Source: Eleusine coracana subsp. coracana (Eukaryota; Streptophyta; Magnoliopsida; Poales; Poaceae). Taken from it: a stretch of DNA of 64,000 nucleotides. The notes under the pieces are model-generated. The model worked only from the letters and a program-made list of their open reading frames with translations. It searched no databases and was not told the origin of the DNA. Shown in pieces: positions 22,801 to 32,289 of this stretch (position 1 is the first letter of the stretch; each line of letters begins with the position of its first letter). The stretch is from positions 36,268,658 through 36,332,657 of the forward strand of contig CM064433.1 in the NCBI GenBank assembly GCA_032690845.1, in the 5' to 3' direction. Position numbers and translations under genes: made by a program.

Positions 22801-22912
22801 CTCGAGGTCAGAAGATAGCCCTTGTAATTCAATGGAAAGGGGTTCCGCTGCGAGGGAAGTGCAAGGCGGTTGCTTATCCACTACGTCACTTACTTCTGAT
22901 GATAACTGCTGA
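16893..22912 (+). CDS. ARF23: Auxin response factor, class B (ARF23/24-like)
   Basis: Nuclear transcription factor that binds auxin response elements and, in this class, usually represses. Fourteen exons splice in frame with GT-AG introns: 16893-16980, 17073-17203, 17989-18084, 18173-18229, 18318-18485, 18583-18667, 19155-19245, 19340-19504, 19881-20000, 20111-20186, 20260-20431, 20519-21459, 22448-22638, 22723-22912 (2,571 nt, 856 aa). Residues about 31-55 carry MYTELWNLCAGPL. The B3 DNA-binding domain spans about 149-250 (HSFCKTLTASDTSTHGGFSV). The Auxin_resp dimerisation region is about 262-360. A basic TKRPRP patch near 395 may be a nuclear signal. The repression-type KLFGIHL motif is at about 638-644. 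A C-terminal PB1 domain (about 731-815) keeps the invariant Lys and the acidic YTDNEGDMMLVGDDPW loop, so it can pair with Aux/IAA proteins. Length matches rice ARF23/ARF24. The ATG is chosen because it begins the Ala-rich leader typical of the family. The symbol rests on similarity and synteny recalled from rice. Confidence 0.92.
19590..19790 (-). mobile_element. Relic SINE in ARF intron 8
   Basis: Within the intron 19505-19880, the stretch around 19668-19790 resembles the tail half of the SINE at 59477-59775. Shared landmarks include TGAAATTTATTTA followed by a CCCC-AGTGAGAA-ACACC block. The tRNA-related head is not recognisable. Identity is low, so the boundaries are approximate. Confidence 0.4.
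21475..21731. mobile_element. Stowaway MITE in ARF intron 12
   Basis: The ends are inverted repeats of about 30 bp starting CTCCCTCCATACTTCAAAA, with TA on each side (21473-21474 and 21732-21733). It lies only 15 bp after the exon 12 donor site. Length 257 bp; no coding capacity. Confidence 0.85.
21988..22272. mobile_element. Mutator-like MITE in ARF intron 12
   Basis: A foldback element whose ends are perfect over GAGTGAATTGCACC and stay largely complementary for about 100 bp each side. It is flanked by a perfect 9-bp direct repeat TTAATAAAA (21979-21987 and 22273-22281), the target-duplication length of Mutator-like transposons. It has no ORF, so it must have been moved by a transposase encoded elsewhere. 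Confidence 0.85.
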
Positions 22913-23400
22913 AGCCTTACCAGCTTGTATGTAAACTGCCTCATTAGTGAACTACTTGCTCTCCATTACAATTTCAAAGCTGTCATTGCTGTGATATTTG
23001 ACATAATCATCATGCTTATTGCAGGTCTTGTGAAGAGGACAAGCGTGATGTATCCGTAGGAGGGAATGCTTTCTGTAGTGGTGTTAATGCTTTCAATGTA
23101 TTGGATAAGCCCAAAAAGTACCTTAGTATAGATGGTGCATGTCCAGGTGGTCTAAGTTGCACCCCTTATTTGCTGCGGTTTTGGTTTCTATTTTGGTGAT
23201 GTTCGAGTCACCTTCGTCTACCATCTAATGTATGCATGCATGCAGTAAACTGCTAAGCGAAGCCCTCCTGCGCTTTCCCTCAGCAATAAGCGTTGTAAAT
23301 AGCCTCCCCGCTCAAGTCTAATATATTGGCTGAATGGCTGTAGTAATCGAGACTGGTTAAAGTATCGCCACTTTGTCTCTCTGGGCTCCCTGCTGATCTT
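22913..23400 (+). other. ARF 3' UTR with probable intron
   Basis: After the stop codon a GTATGT donor at 22927 and a TTATTGCAG acceptor ending at 23024 would remove a 98-nt intron from the 3' UTR. An AATAAG at about 23284 could act as polyadenylation signal. An intron more than about 55 nt after a stop can trigger nonsense-mediated decay; this one starts 14 nt after the stop, which normally does not. Confidence 0.45.
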
Positions 23401-23621
23401 TGTTTAGTTAATTAGTTCTGACCTATAACGACAGCCCATTGTACTGTTCAGTATTCTTCAGATACGGTACGCTTCCCTGTGCCTGACCAATGTTCTTTTC
23501 CAACCTATAAGGTTCTGGTTGGATGTGGTTTGGTCAGCCTTATAATGACACTGTTCCTGGTGGGTTCTATTGGGTTTAATGAGTAGAATGTTGAAACTCT
23601 TATTATTATGGGATCCACTAT

Positions 23622-25053
23622 GGGCGTGATTGGTTGGGTGGCCCGACCCCCAGCCAGGTCCATGTCCATCTGGTGCAGGCAGTCCGTGTTTGGTTGATTG
23701 ATCAAGGCCTGTGGCCAGGCCCAGCGGATGCAAGATTCGTTTGCGAGCCAGCCCCGATGGATTCTTCGCTCCCGAGCCAGGCTCTGCCGACGCTCGCGTT
23801 CCGAATCCTCACCGCTCAGACTCCGCGCTGCCGTCCAACCTCTTCACGCACACAGCCTGCCATCACCGCCTTCCCAATCCACGGCACCTAGATTGAACTC
23901 CGCCTCCGCCGGCTGCATCCCTCGCCGTCGCTGCCCAGCTCCATCCCATGCCATCGCTGCCCAGCTCCGTCCCCCGCCGTCGCTGCCCAGGTCTCCGGTT
24001 GTCGTCGACGCTATGCCGACGGCCGTGGAATAGCAGAAGAGAGGCGCATGGTTCTAGGCTCTACGCAACCGCCGCTCCCCCCACGCACCCGCTCTATGCT
24101 GTCCCACTAATCTCTGGACCTGTGCTCCGTCCTCCTCCTCTGCAGCTTTGCTCGTCAGTTCATGTCTGATGCCGCATGAATTTGAAGCTGGAGGCTGGAG
24201 CCACCCGCGTGAGTTTGACTGCACATTTTGACGGCAAATATTGAAATTGGAGGCAACGAAAGCTTATCTATTCAACAAATTGGATTTTGATTGCAGATTT
24301 TGGACAAGGACAACGCTCCATTGGGCAAATCTTGAAGCTGAGGCCAATGGCCGCAAGCACAAAGGCTGTTAGAAATCAGCTTGGGGACATCAAAGCTTTT
24401 TACGATTCATTTGTTTTCATTTTTGTATTCCAAGCAATACTATTTGTAGCATACATAAGTTCTTCATCAATACTAGGCTGGCCGCTCACCTCGCCAGCTC
24501 CGGTCAGATCCACCAGGTCCTCTCTTGCCGTCGTCTTCTCTCCTTCTTCTCCGGCCAGATCCGTCGGTTTGAACGATCGCACGGGCTCTTGCGGTACTAC
24601 GCGTCCTGGTCCTCGAGCCGTGGCAGCTTGCCGTCTCGATGACCGGCCTGGATCCCAGCCCGGAGTCCTTACGTAGCACGAGGCATCTCCTATTCGACTC
24701 ATCGTAGTCGCAAAGGGAGGAGACGGAGGCAAGGCCAGCGGCACAGACGCCGAGGGTGCGGCTCCAGCTATTGGGCTTTTCGTGCCTTATTTGTATTTCG
24801 GGCTAACTAGGCTGGTCCAACACGACTTACTATTTACGTGCCGTGCTTTGGATCGAGGAACTGACACAATACGAAATTAATTACGTGCCGTGCTGGCCCG
24901 AAAATAAATGGGTCGTGCCTTTTCGGACTCGGGCCGTGCCGTGCCGAGCGGCCTAGTTGGACAGCACTACCTGCAGCCACTCATACTGGCTCACGTGAGC
25001 CTGTATCCGGCCCCCAGCCAGGCCCAACACCATCCACCCTACTAATCACACCC
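23622..25053. mobile_element. 1.43-kb TIR element with GC-rich cargo
   Basis: The left end GGGCGTGATTGGTTGGGTGG pairs with a right end that reads GGGTGTGATTAGTAGGGTGG on the other strand (17 of 20 match). CCCCCAGCCAGG also recurs near both ends. TAT lies on both sides, consistent with a 3-bp target duplication. No transposase is visible. The interior has a GC-rich gene-like segment (23720-24170), a stretch at 24470-24760 that is again GC-rich, and a CGTGCCGTGC-rich segment (24780-24960) that may be a nested repeat. A Pack-type element carrying gene pieces is possible. Confidence 0.6.
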
Positions 25054-25390
25054 TATAAGTTTCACTTTTGGAGGTGCTTTGAGATGGGTAGGATTGTATG
25101 CTGATCAAAACGCCTCATATCGGAATGCATGTTAAGCCCCTATCCATGTGTTTTGTTGTAGCCATGCGATTATTATTTGCCAAAATCCAGCCTTTTTGTT
25201 ATGACATAACTCTGTTTTGAAACATACATCAGTTCTGCCATTCTGCCCATGGACTTGTTTAGCTAGCAGGATGACGCCTTCACAGCCACGGGAGCTCCGA
25301 AAGCGGAAACTCTATGGAAAAAAGCGCTGGCCCAATCCCGTAGTACTTTCTTGCTGCGTCATGCTTTTGCGGTAACGCCTCGCTGAATTA
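25054..25390. other. Intergenic, nothing recognised
   Basis: Mixed-composition DNA between the TIR element and the LINE relic; I see no gene or repeat structure. Confidence 0.4.
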
Positions 25391-25479
25391 TATGCGGCGC
25401 AAGGGCTCATGTAAATATGAAATGGAGAGGAATGAGGCAACGGCATCGTCCTCTCACTATCTCAAGATGCCACTTCCTG

Positions 25480-26740
25480 CCCTTCCAAAGTATGGAACGA
25501 TCCTTGGCTACCAAGGGGAACAACGAAGAGAGTTGCCTCACACCGAGGACCAATTCTTTTACAAAGGGTGCATGAGCTGATTAATCCAGCTACAGGTAAA
25601 TGGGAAGAGGAACTGATCAAAGATGTCTTTGTTCCTTCTGATGCAGAGGTTATACTTTCTATCCCGCTGCTTAAGAATAGGGACGATTTTTTGTCGTTGG
25701 CACTTTGATAACAAAGGAAATTTCAGTGTCAAATCAGCATATAAAGTTCATGTTCATAATAAAACAACTGAACATGGTCCCAGCTCAGATGCAAGTCCAT
25801 CCAGCTTTATCAACCGTGTTCCCTTGGAGGAAGATATGGGAGATTAAGTGTCCAAATAAAGTAAAACATTTTGTGTGGAGGTTTGCACATAACATTATGC
25901 CCATGAGGAGAAGATTGCAAGGGAAGGGGATGGACATTGATCCTAGATGCCCGTTGTGTCACAGATTGGATGAGGATGGTGGTCATGTGTTCTTTAAATG
26001 CAAACATACAAAACCTGTTTGGAGGGAGCTGTTATTGGAGGACAGGAGGGCTGCTGGCTGAAAAAAGCTCTTCAATGGAGGTCCTCCTGTAGATTTGGCA
26101 ATGGGAGCATGAAATACAGATGATTTGGCAATGGGAGCATGAAATACAGATCAGAGCGTTCACCACCCTATGGTTGTTATGGTCAGCCCAAAATGATGTG
26201 AATGCAGGTGCACCGGTATCAGTCTTGGCTGCTACGGCAAGTGCTATAGAAAGACAGTATTTGAGTTTCCTGGGAGTTCTATAAAATAGAAAGTCGGGGT
26301 ATTCTTCAACTAGTAAATTGAAACCACCTGCACCTGGTTGAGTGAAGCTGAATGTGGATGGTTCCTTTCAAGAATCTACGAAGTCAGGCAGATGGGGCTT
26401 TGTTCTTAGGGATGATGGCGGCGATGTTATTGGTTCGGGTTCGGGGAAGATTGACCACTGTTCTGATGCTTTACAGGCAGAAGCGGTATCAGCGTTGCAT
26501 GGTTTGCAGTTCACTCTTGATCTTGGAGTTGAGAGGATCGAACTGGAGACAGATGCTTCCGCTCTGAAGAATGCTATCACCTCCTCCAGTATGGATTTGT
26601 CGCCGAATGGAGTCCTATTTAAAGACCTGAAATTCATGATGTACTCTGAATTCAATGAAGTTAGTATGATCTATAATCATAGGTCTTGAAATGCAGTAGC
26701 AGATGCTTTAGCTAAGTTGGGTGCTAGTTTGGGAAAATAA
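25480..26740 (+). pseudogene. LINE (non-LTR retrotransposon) 3' coding relic
   Basis: This is the C-terminal end of a plant LINE polyprotein, broken by frameshifts and stops. Around 25480-25740 there are WNDPWL-type and WHFDNKGNFSVKSAYK signatures in shifting frames. At 25840-26030 a reverse-transcriptase zinc-binding domain (zf-RVT) is clear: KCPNKVKHFVWR followed by CPLCH and the later H and C ligands. At 26342-26740 an RNase H-like domain begins LNVDGSF and includes the ETDA and NAVADALAKLG segments; an in-frame TGA at 26687-26689 interrupts it. A direct 29-bp duplication occurs near 26096-26152. No reverse transcriptase core or endonuclease is left, as is usual for 5'-truncated copies. 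Confidence 0.75.
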
Positions 26741-27361
26741 ATTACGTATGATCGCCGCAGAAACGGTATCGGACGCCCAGACCGGCGCGCTCCTGCGACT
26801 CGGCTCGCCCGCGGCCCCCGCGCGCTTCACCTCGCCTGCACCTGTGCTCGCTCGCCTGCGCCTGCATCGCGGCTTGCTCGTGGACGCCGGTTCAGTTTTG
26901 TCGTAGGGTTTCTCTTCTCGCGTCGAATCGTCTCCGCTTCCTATCTTGCGGACGACTGCCGCTGCGGCCGCGCGGCGCCCCAATTCAGGACGATGGCCAT
27001 GGAGGAAGAGCGCATCAAAGAGGTCATGGAGGAAGAGCAGCAGGCCGATTCAACCATGGAGGAAGGGCGGCGCGACGAAGCCCTTCCCAGTGATGGCCAT
27101 GCCACGGACAGAGGAGAAGGCGGCGTGACGGTGACATCGGTGCATGCTCTGCTGGTCCGCAGGCAAGCTGTTTCGTCGCCGTCAGTCGTCAGGTAACTGA
27201 TGCAACGACCGCTGACAGACTAGTTGACAGACTATATCTAATATTTTTTTTGTTATGTTATATCTGGCCAGATTGTAATCCAGCTTCTGTAAACCATCTC
27301 GTGGCCGCTGATCAAGAGTCGGCCTTTGATTAATGGAATCTCTTTCCATCCTAAAAAAAAA
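26741..27361 (+). mobile_element. LINE 3' end with gene-like GC-rich segment
   Basis: Between the RNase H relic and an A-rich tail (27352-27370) lies a GC-rich stretch with a 67-codon frame (26993-27196, starting MAMEEERIKEVMEEEQQ) ending in a GTCAG-GTAACT splice-donor-like site. It resembles a 5' UTR plus first exon of an ordinary gene. The last 120 bp, ending TTTCCATCC before the A run, look like a LINE tail. Capture by 3' transduction or insertion of another fragment are both possible. Confidence 0.45.
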
Positions 27362-27370
27362 GTAAAAAAT

Positions 27371-28700
27371 AATGTCAAATCAAAGAAAATTAAATCAAAA
27401 CGTGGCATTATTGCCAGAAAACCAGGTTCTGCATTCGGGTTTAAGGAGCACTAGAAGTAAACGTGTTCCGGTAAGTTTTGTGTACCAGCACACAAATAAT
27501 TCTGCAAGAATCAGAGAAAGTCCTCATCTACAGAAAATCAGAACAGGGGAGTTGTCGCAAGAATCCTATTGGAATTTCATAAAAATCAGTTCACTTTCAC
27601 ATGCAAGATGGAAGTAAAAAGAACGCCTAACACGACTCCACGGTCCGAGTGTCGGATCTGACCGCCCTGAGAGTGTTCGGAGCCTTCTTCCTGCCTCAGA
27701 CAAAAAATTCACCGAACTGATTACCGTGTCTGAACACAGAACACTGAACCTTCACCTGCCAGTAGCTTCCAAAGCTGCAACGACCGTTTGGCGGCGGGCG
27801 GTAGATCCAGCCTCACATGCCACGCGCGTCCGTCCTTTCAAGACGGGGTAGTGATTGTGCCCTGACGCCAGTCACAGAAGCTGTCATGCCAGCTCGCTCA
27901 ATCGCGCGCGCCAAGTAAATTCTTGGTTCTGATGAATTTTCCTTATCAGATCTACTACTATGAACAGGAGATGGTCACTCAAAGATGCCACCCGTGTTCG
28001 GTGAATACCTGCTCCTGGTTGCTACTACTACGAGTTTTTTTTTTTTTTTTTTTAACCTGGGAATGGGGAATGCCGAATGGAGTAGGTAACCGCCCCTTCA
28101 GTTTCATAGTGTTGCTTGACAGTTGAAATGGCTGGGTGTGCAACTGTGAAAGTGAAACCAAACACCGCATTCACGAATCACTGTGAAAAAAAAAGGAGCT
28201 ACAAACACAAGACCGGAGAAAACTTGCAATGGATCCTGAACTCAGGTAGTCATTCACGAATACCGGGGAAAACGCCGCATTTCAGCAAAAGCAGTAACAA
28301 GCATTTCACCCCCTGATTTTCCCCGGAGTTTACTGGAAACCAGCCAAATCCAGCGCTGCGTGCCAATGGCAGGTTGCAGTGAAGCCGTGCCTGGCCCGGC
28401 GTACATACATGGACCACCGACCGGCCTGCCTGCTTCCAATAACTGACCCAATCCTCTCCTCCTTCTGTTACCGCCTATTGGCATCATGCAGCAACGGCTT
28501 TTAGGCGTTTACAAACCCAACAAACAGGCACAGCCACGGCAAGCAACCACAGGGAGCATCATCGTCACACACAGAAAGCAGAAAGAACTGATCACGCACA
28601 CAGGATTTTAAAAACTGGTTCACTTTCAAATCGACGCGATCTTTGTTCAGAATCGCGGCAGCAGAAGTTTAACTACACAAGGCGAAAGCAGCAGAATGTA
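27371..28700. other. Intergenic between LINE relic and ICE1-like gene
   Basis: No gene recognised. A T-run of about 18 bp sits at 28035-28052. Short frames show no domain. Confidence 0.4.
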
Positions 28701-28953
28701 CGGAGAAATTACTCGGGACGGAGCTACTAGTTCATATAAGCAATGTCGATGAGGACTGGTATGAAATTAGTAAATTATTTCTGACTCTAAACTCTAATGA
28801 CTGGTGAATAAGTTGGTTCTGAGAAACCCCGAGCAGGTCCCAAACCACGAGCAGACGAAGTCGGTTCTGTCGAAAATCACCCCCCAAAACGAGAGACATG
28901 CAAATCCCTCAGCTGCACTCTCTTTCCGCAGCTGGTTGAGCCATCTTCTTGTC
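28700..28953 (-). other. ICE1-like 3' UTR
   Basis: On the minus strand, sequence after the stop codon continues to an AATAAT (plus-strand ATTATT near 28774) that may serve as a polyadenylation signal. The end is not known. Confidence 0.35.
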
Positions 28954-31900
28954 CTAGACCAGGCCTCGGAACCCGGCAGACTGCATCAGAATGGCCTTGA
29001 TTTCCTCTGGCAGCAGTCCAGGGCCTTCGTGGCGTAGCTGCAGTGAACAAGAACAGGAAAAACACCTGTTAGTTTAGTGTCATGTGGCAACCAAGCTATG
29101 TTTCAGTCACGAACTTCAGCTGTTCGAGCAAGGCAACCCCCCCCCCCCCCCCCCCCCCCCTTTTTTTTTTCACCAAAATAACAGATATAATCTAGTTTTT
29201 GACAGTGAGCAGAAGGTGTACGCAATACCTCAGCTTTGAAGATGTCCAAGGAGAACCCATTGAAGCAACTGATAACAGCTTGTTGAACATCAAGACCCAG
29301 ACTTTCAATGGCCCTCATAGCAGAGAGCAGAAGACCAGGCCTGCGGGCACAGAACATGTGGATATTGACGGCCCGGCCTTCCCTCATCCTAACCTCAACC
29401 TGTTGCAACAGTAGAAAATGCATCAATCAGTGAGACAAATGTAAATTTCAACAAAAAAAGGATAAAAGTGACACAACTCAAACATACATGACTCCATTAC
29501 ACCTTTATTAGCTAACTCATTTCTATTTCTAGCATAACAGTAACAAAAGAAAGCGATACCATCTCATCAAAAGGAAAACTATCGAGCAAGTGGTGTTCAG
29601 AGAAAGAGATACTGACACTTGGTTGCTGGGTAGTAGGGCTTGGCAATGCGCCTGGGCACAGCTCTTCCTTCACACGGGACGGCAGAGAGGGCAGCGTTGG
29701 AGTCAGGGGATGGAAGCTTGTGGGTGTTGGAGGCAGTGTAGCTGTTGAAAGGGGCGACTCCAGCTCATTCTGAAGATCGTTAATCTTCTGCAGAAGCTCC
29801 CTGAGGTACTCAATTGCATCGCCGAGAATGGAGGCCCTGTCCATCTACCAATTGCAAAACATAAAACAATCAGTTCATTATCCACCCAGAGCTCAGAAAG
29901 AGAACGTATCGCTACTGAATTGCATGAATACAACGAGAGATGTACTAGTAGATCCAAAGATGAATCATTCAACAGGCTGACAGAGAAACTGATGTCGCAA
30001 AGTACATCTAACTGATGCCTTTGTATTCTGCATGATGAAAAACTAAATGATTCCCCTTTCTGAACAAATGTGTAGCAGCAGAGATATGTAGGGTACATCT
30101 TTTATTGTTTTGCTAACAGACTGTTACTACATGATTGACTTCAAACAGAAAGGGTGCGCCCCCCCCCCCCCCCCCCCCCCCCCCCCAACCCAGATTCAGG
30201 AAATGACACTGTGATGTACAGCGATATGCATGTAGTACACTTACGAAATGACCAGGCAACTAGGAATCCAGACTGTGCTATCGTTATCAAGAGTACATAT
30301 TCCAGTTTCATGACAAAGAAACATATCTGAATTGCATGATTAATCCAAAAGAAAGGAACTGCAGCTACCATTATCAAACACTAAACTGGAAAGAACTACT
30401 ATCACTCCATATAGACTGGGACCACATGGTACGCAATGGCCAAAATAGCATCATCAGAAACTAAACTGAAGAACTGAAAGTCTGTAAACGGTACATGCTA
30501 AGCCATAATAGCACCATCAAAACCTAAACTGAAGAACTGTAGATGCTAAGCCATACGTTTATCATAAACCAAGAGAAAGTTAGGATTTATCTAGATACAC
30601 AGTAATAACCTTCTAAATCCGAAACAGCATGTACAACTCAATTCGTACAATTGCAACTGAGATGCGCATTCAACTGACCACGATAAGCAATTCATCACCA
30701 TATAAACCAGCTTCACAAAATCAATAGCATAAAACATACCAATACAGCAGTCATACCACATCGCAATGCTACATACAGCACTAACCGAGGATTCCTCATC
30801 GATATACTCCACATTACACCCAAAATGCAGGGAGCGCGCGCAGAAATTAAGTACTAAAAAGTCATAGTAGTAACTGACTAAAAAAAAGGAAAAAAAAAAC
30901 AATTCTCACCTTGCTGATTTTGGGCACGACGGAGCGGAGCATGTAAAGGCGATCGTTGAGCTTCTTGCGGCGGCGGCGCTCCGCCATGAGGTTCTTGGCC
31001 GGCAGCCCCTTCTTCTTCCCCTTCCCGTCGGCGGCGCTCACCGTGTTGCTGTTGGCGTTGTTGGCGTTGGAGTCCTTGCCGTCCTCCTTGGCGTCCTCAG
31101 AGTCGTAGTGCAGCCCGGACGCCTCGATGCTGAATCCGTCGTCGTCGTCGTCGTCGCCGTCCAGCAGCAGCGTGTCCCCTCCACCGCCGCCTGACGACGC
31201 GCCGCCCGCGTCGGCCTTGCGCTTCCTGTCGTCGTCCTCCCCGCCGGCGGTGCGGCGGAGCGCGCGCTTCTGGAACAGCGTGGGCTGCGCGCCGACGGGC
31301 GGGACGACCTCGAGCGGGCGCAGCACCGCCGCCGCCTTGCCACGCGCCGCCGCGGCGAACGGCGCGGTGACGGACAGGCTCGCCGGGGACGGGGGCGGCG
31401 CCGCGACCGGAGCCAGCGCCGCCGACGAGGAGCCGCCGGCGCCGTTGCCGAAGACGTCGTACCCGGCGCCGAGGCCGGCGAACTCCGGCGCGGCGCCGAA
31501 GCCGGCGAACTGGCCCAGGCCCATCAGCCCGGCGGCGTGCGCGGCGGGGATGAGGGACAGCGGCGAGGGCCCGGAGTTGGCGTTGCTGGTGATGGAGTCG
31601 AGGTCGCCGCCGCCGGAGAGGCCGAGGTCGAAGCCCTGGAGGTCGAACGGCCGGGAGGCGCCGGCGCCGGAGCCGGAGCCGGAGCCGCAGCCCATGCTGA
31701 ACATGGAGAACATCTGCGACGACGACCCGCCCGCCTGGGACGGCGGCGGCGCGAGGAAGGAGGTGGAGGACGCCTGCCCACCGGCGGCGTTGGCGGCCAT
31801 GGCGTCGAAGTACCAGTCGTCGTCCATGGTGCTCGGGGCGCGGAACGCCTCCCTCCCCGCGGCGACGGCGGAGGCCAGGGCCAGGATGCTCGGGACGTCC

Positions 31901-32010
31901 TGGTCCTGCGCCGCCGGCACCATTCCCAGCGGCGACGGCGGCGGCGCGTGCTGCTGCCCGCCGCCGTCGTCCCCCTGCATCCAGAGCGGGTTGCCGAACC
32001 GCGACAGCAT
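28954..32010 (-). CDS. ICE1: ICE1/SCREAM-type bHLH transcription factor
   Basis: Nuclear MYC-like bHLH factor; relatives activate CBF/DREB1 genes in the cold and pair with SPEECHLESS, MUTE or FAMA in stomatal development. Four exons join in frame: 30910-32010, 29617-29844, 29229-29399 and 28954-29037 (1,584 nt, 527 aa). I use the ATG at 32010 (MLSRFGNPLWMQ), in GCCGCCATG context, although the frame is open 85 codons further up. Exon 1 encodes an Ala/Gly/Ser-rich region, a KRALRR motif of the type that matters for MAP-kinase binding in Arabidopsis SCRM, acidic runs, and the basic region KNLMAERRRRKKLNDRLY (about 339-356). Exon 2 carries helix 2 and the start of a zipper (MDRASILGDAIEYL). Exon 3 holds the ACT-like region VEVRMREGRAVNIHMF, and exon 4 ends MQSAGFRGLV. 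The exon 2 donor is GTCAGT at 29616; a GTATCG alternative lies downstream and would add 16 residues. Confidence 0.92.
29137..29170 (-). repeat. A10-G24 homopolymer in ICE1 intron 3
   Basis: On the plus strand 24 C are followed by 10 T. In the ICE1 transcript this reads A10 then G24 within the 191-nt last intron (29038-29228). A run this long can form G-quadruplex structures; its length may vary between individuals or be miscounted in sequencing. Confidence 0.85.
30159..30186 (-). repeat. G28 homopolymer in ICE1 intron 1
   Basis: Twenty-eight C on the plus strand, G on the transcript strand, lie in the first intron (29845-30909). It is the longest G/C homopolymer in the window. Confidence 0.85.
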
Positions 32011-32260
32011 GGCGGCTCTTGGCTTTCTAAAGAGGAGGAGATGGCAGAGCAGAGGAGAGTCCGAGTTGTGCTGTGTCTGCCAGGACAGTGGTGGCAGGGC
32101 CTGTATTTGTACTGGTTGGCAGGGTGGGGAGAGAGAGAAAGAGGACGTGCCGAAATTACCAAACTGCCCACCCGTCCAAACTTGGACGTTTCTGGTGGGT
32201 GTGCTTGGACCGGAGGAGAGAGAGAGAGGGTCGTGACTGACTGAGCCGGTCTCCGGCCGC
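32011..32260 (-). promoter_or_regulatory. ICE1-like 5' UTR and proximal promoter
   Basis: On the minus strand a CT-rich tract (plus-strand GA-rich 32127-32145) is followed by an AT-rich ACAAATAC near 32108-32116, a weak TATA-like element. About 100 nt of leader then runs to the ATG. The transcription start is not determined. Confidence 0.35.
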
Positions 32261-32289
32261 TCCATCCAGAATCAAAACCCAAGATTGGT

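Noticed and set aside
31127..32236. Long plus-strand open frame (369 codons) antisense to ICE1 exon 1
   Set aside because: It mirrors the GC-rich, codon-biased ICE1 exon; composition is Pro/Ser/Ala-rich with no domain. The minus-strand reading has the bHLH domain and consistent splicing.
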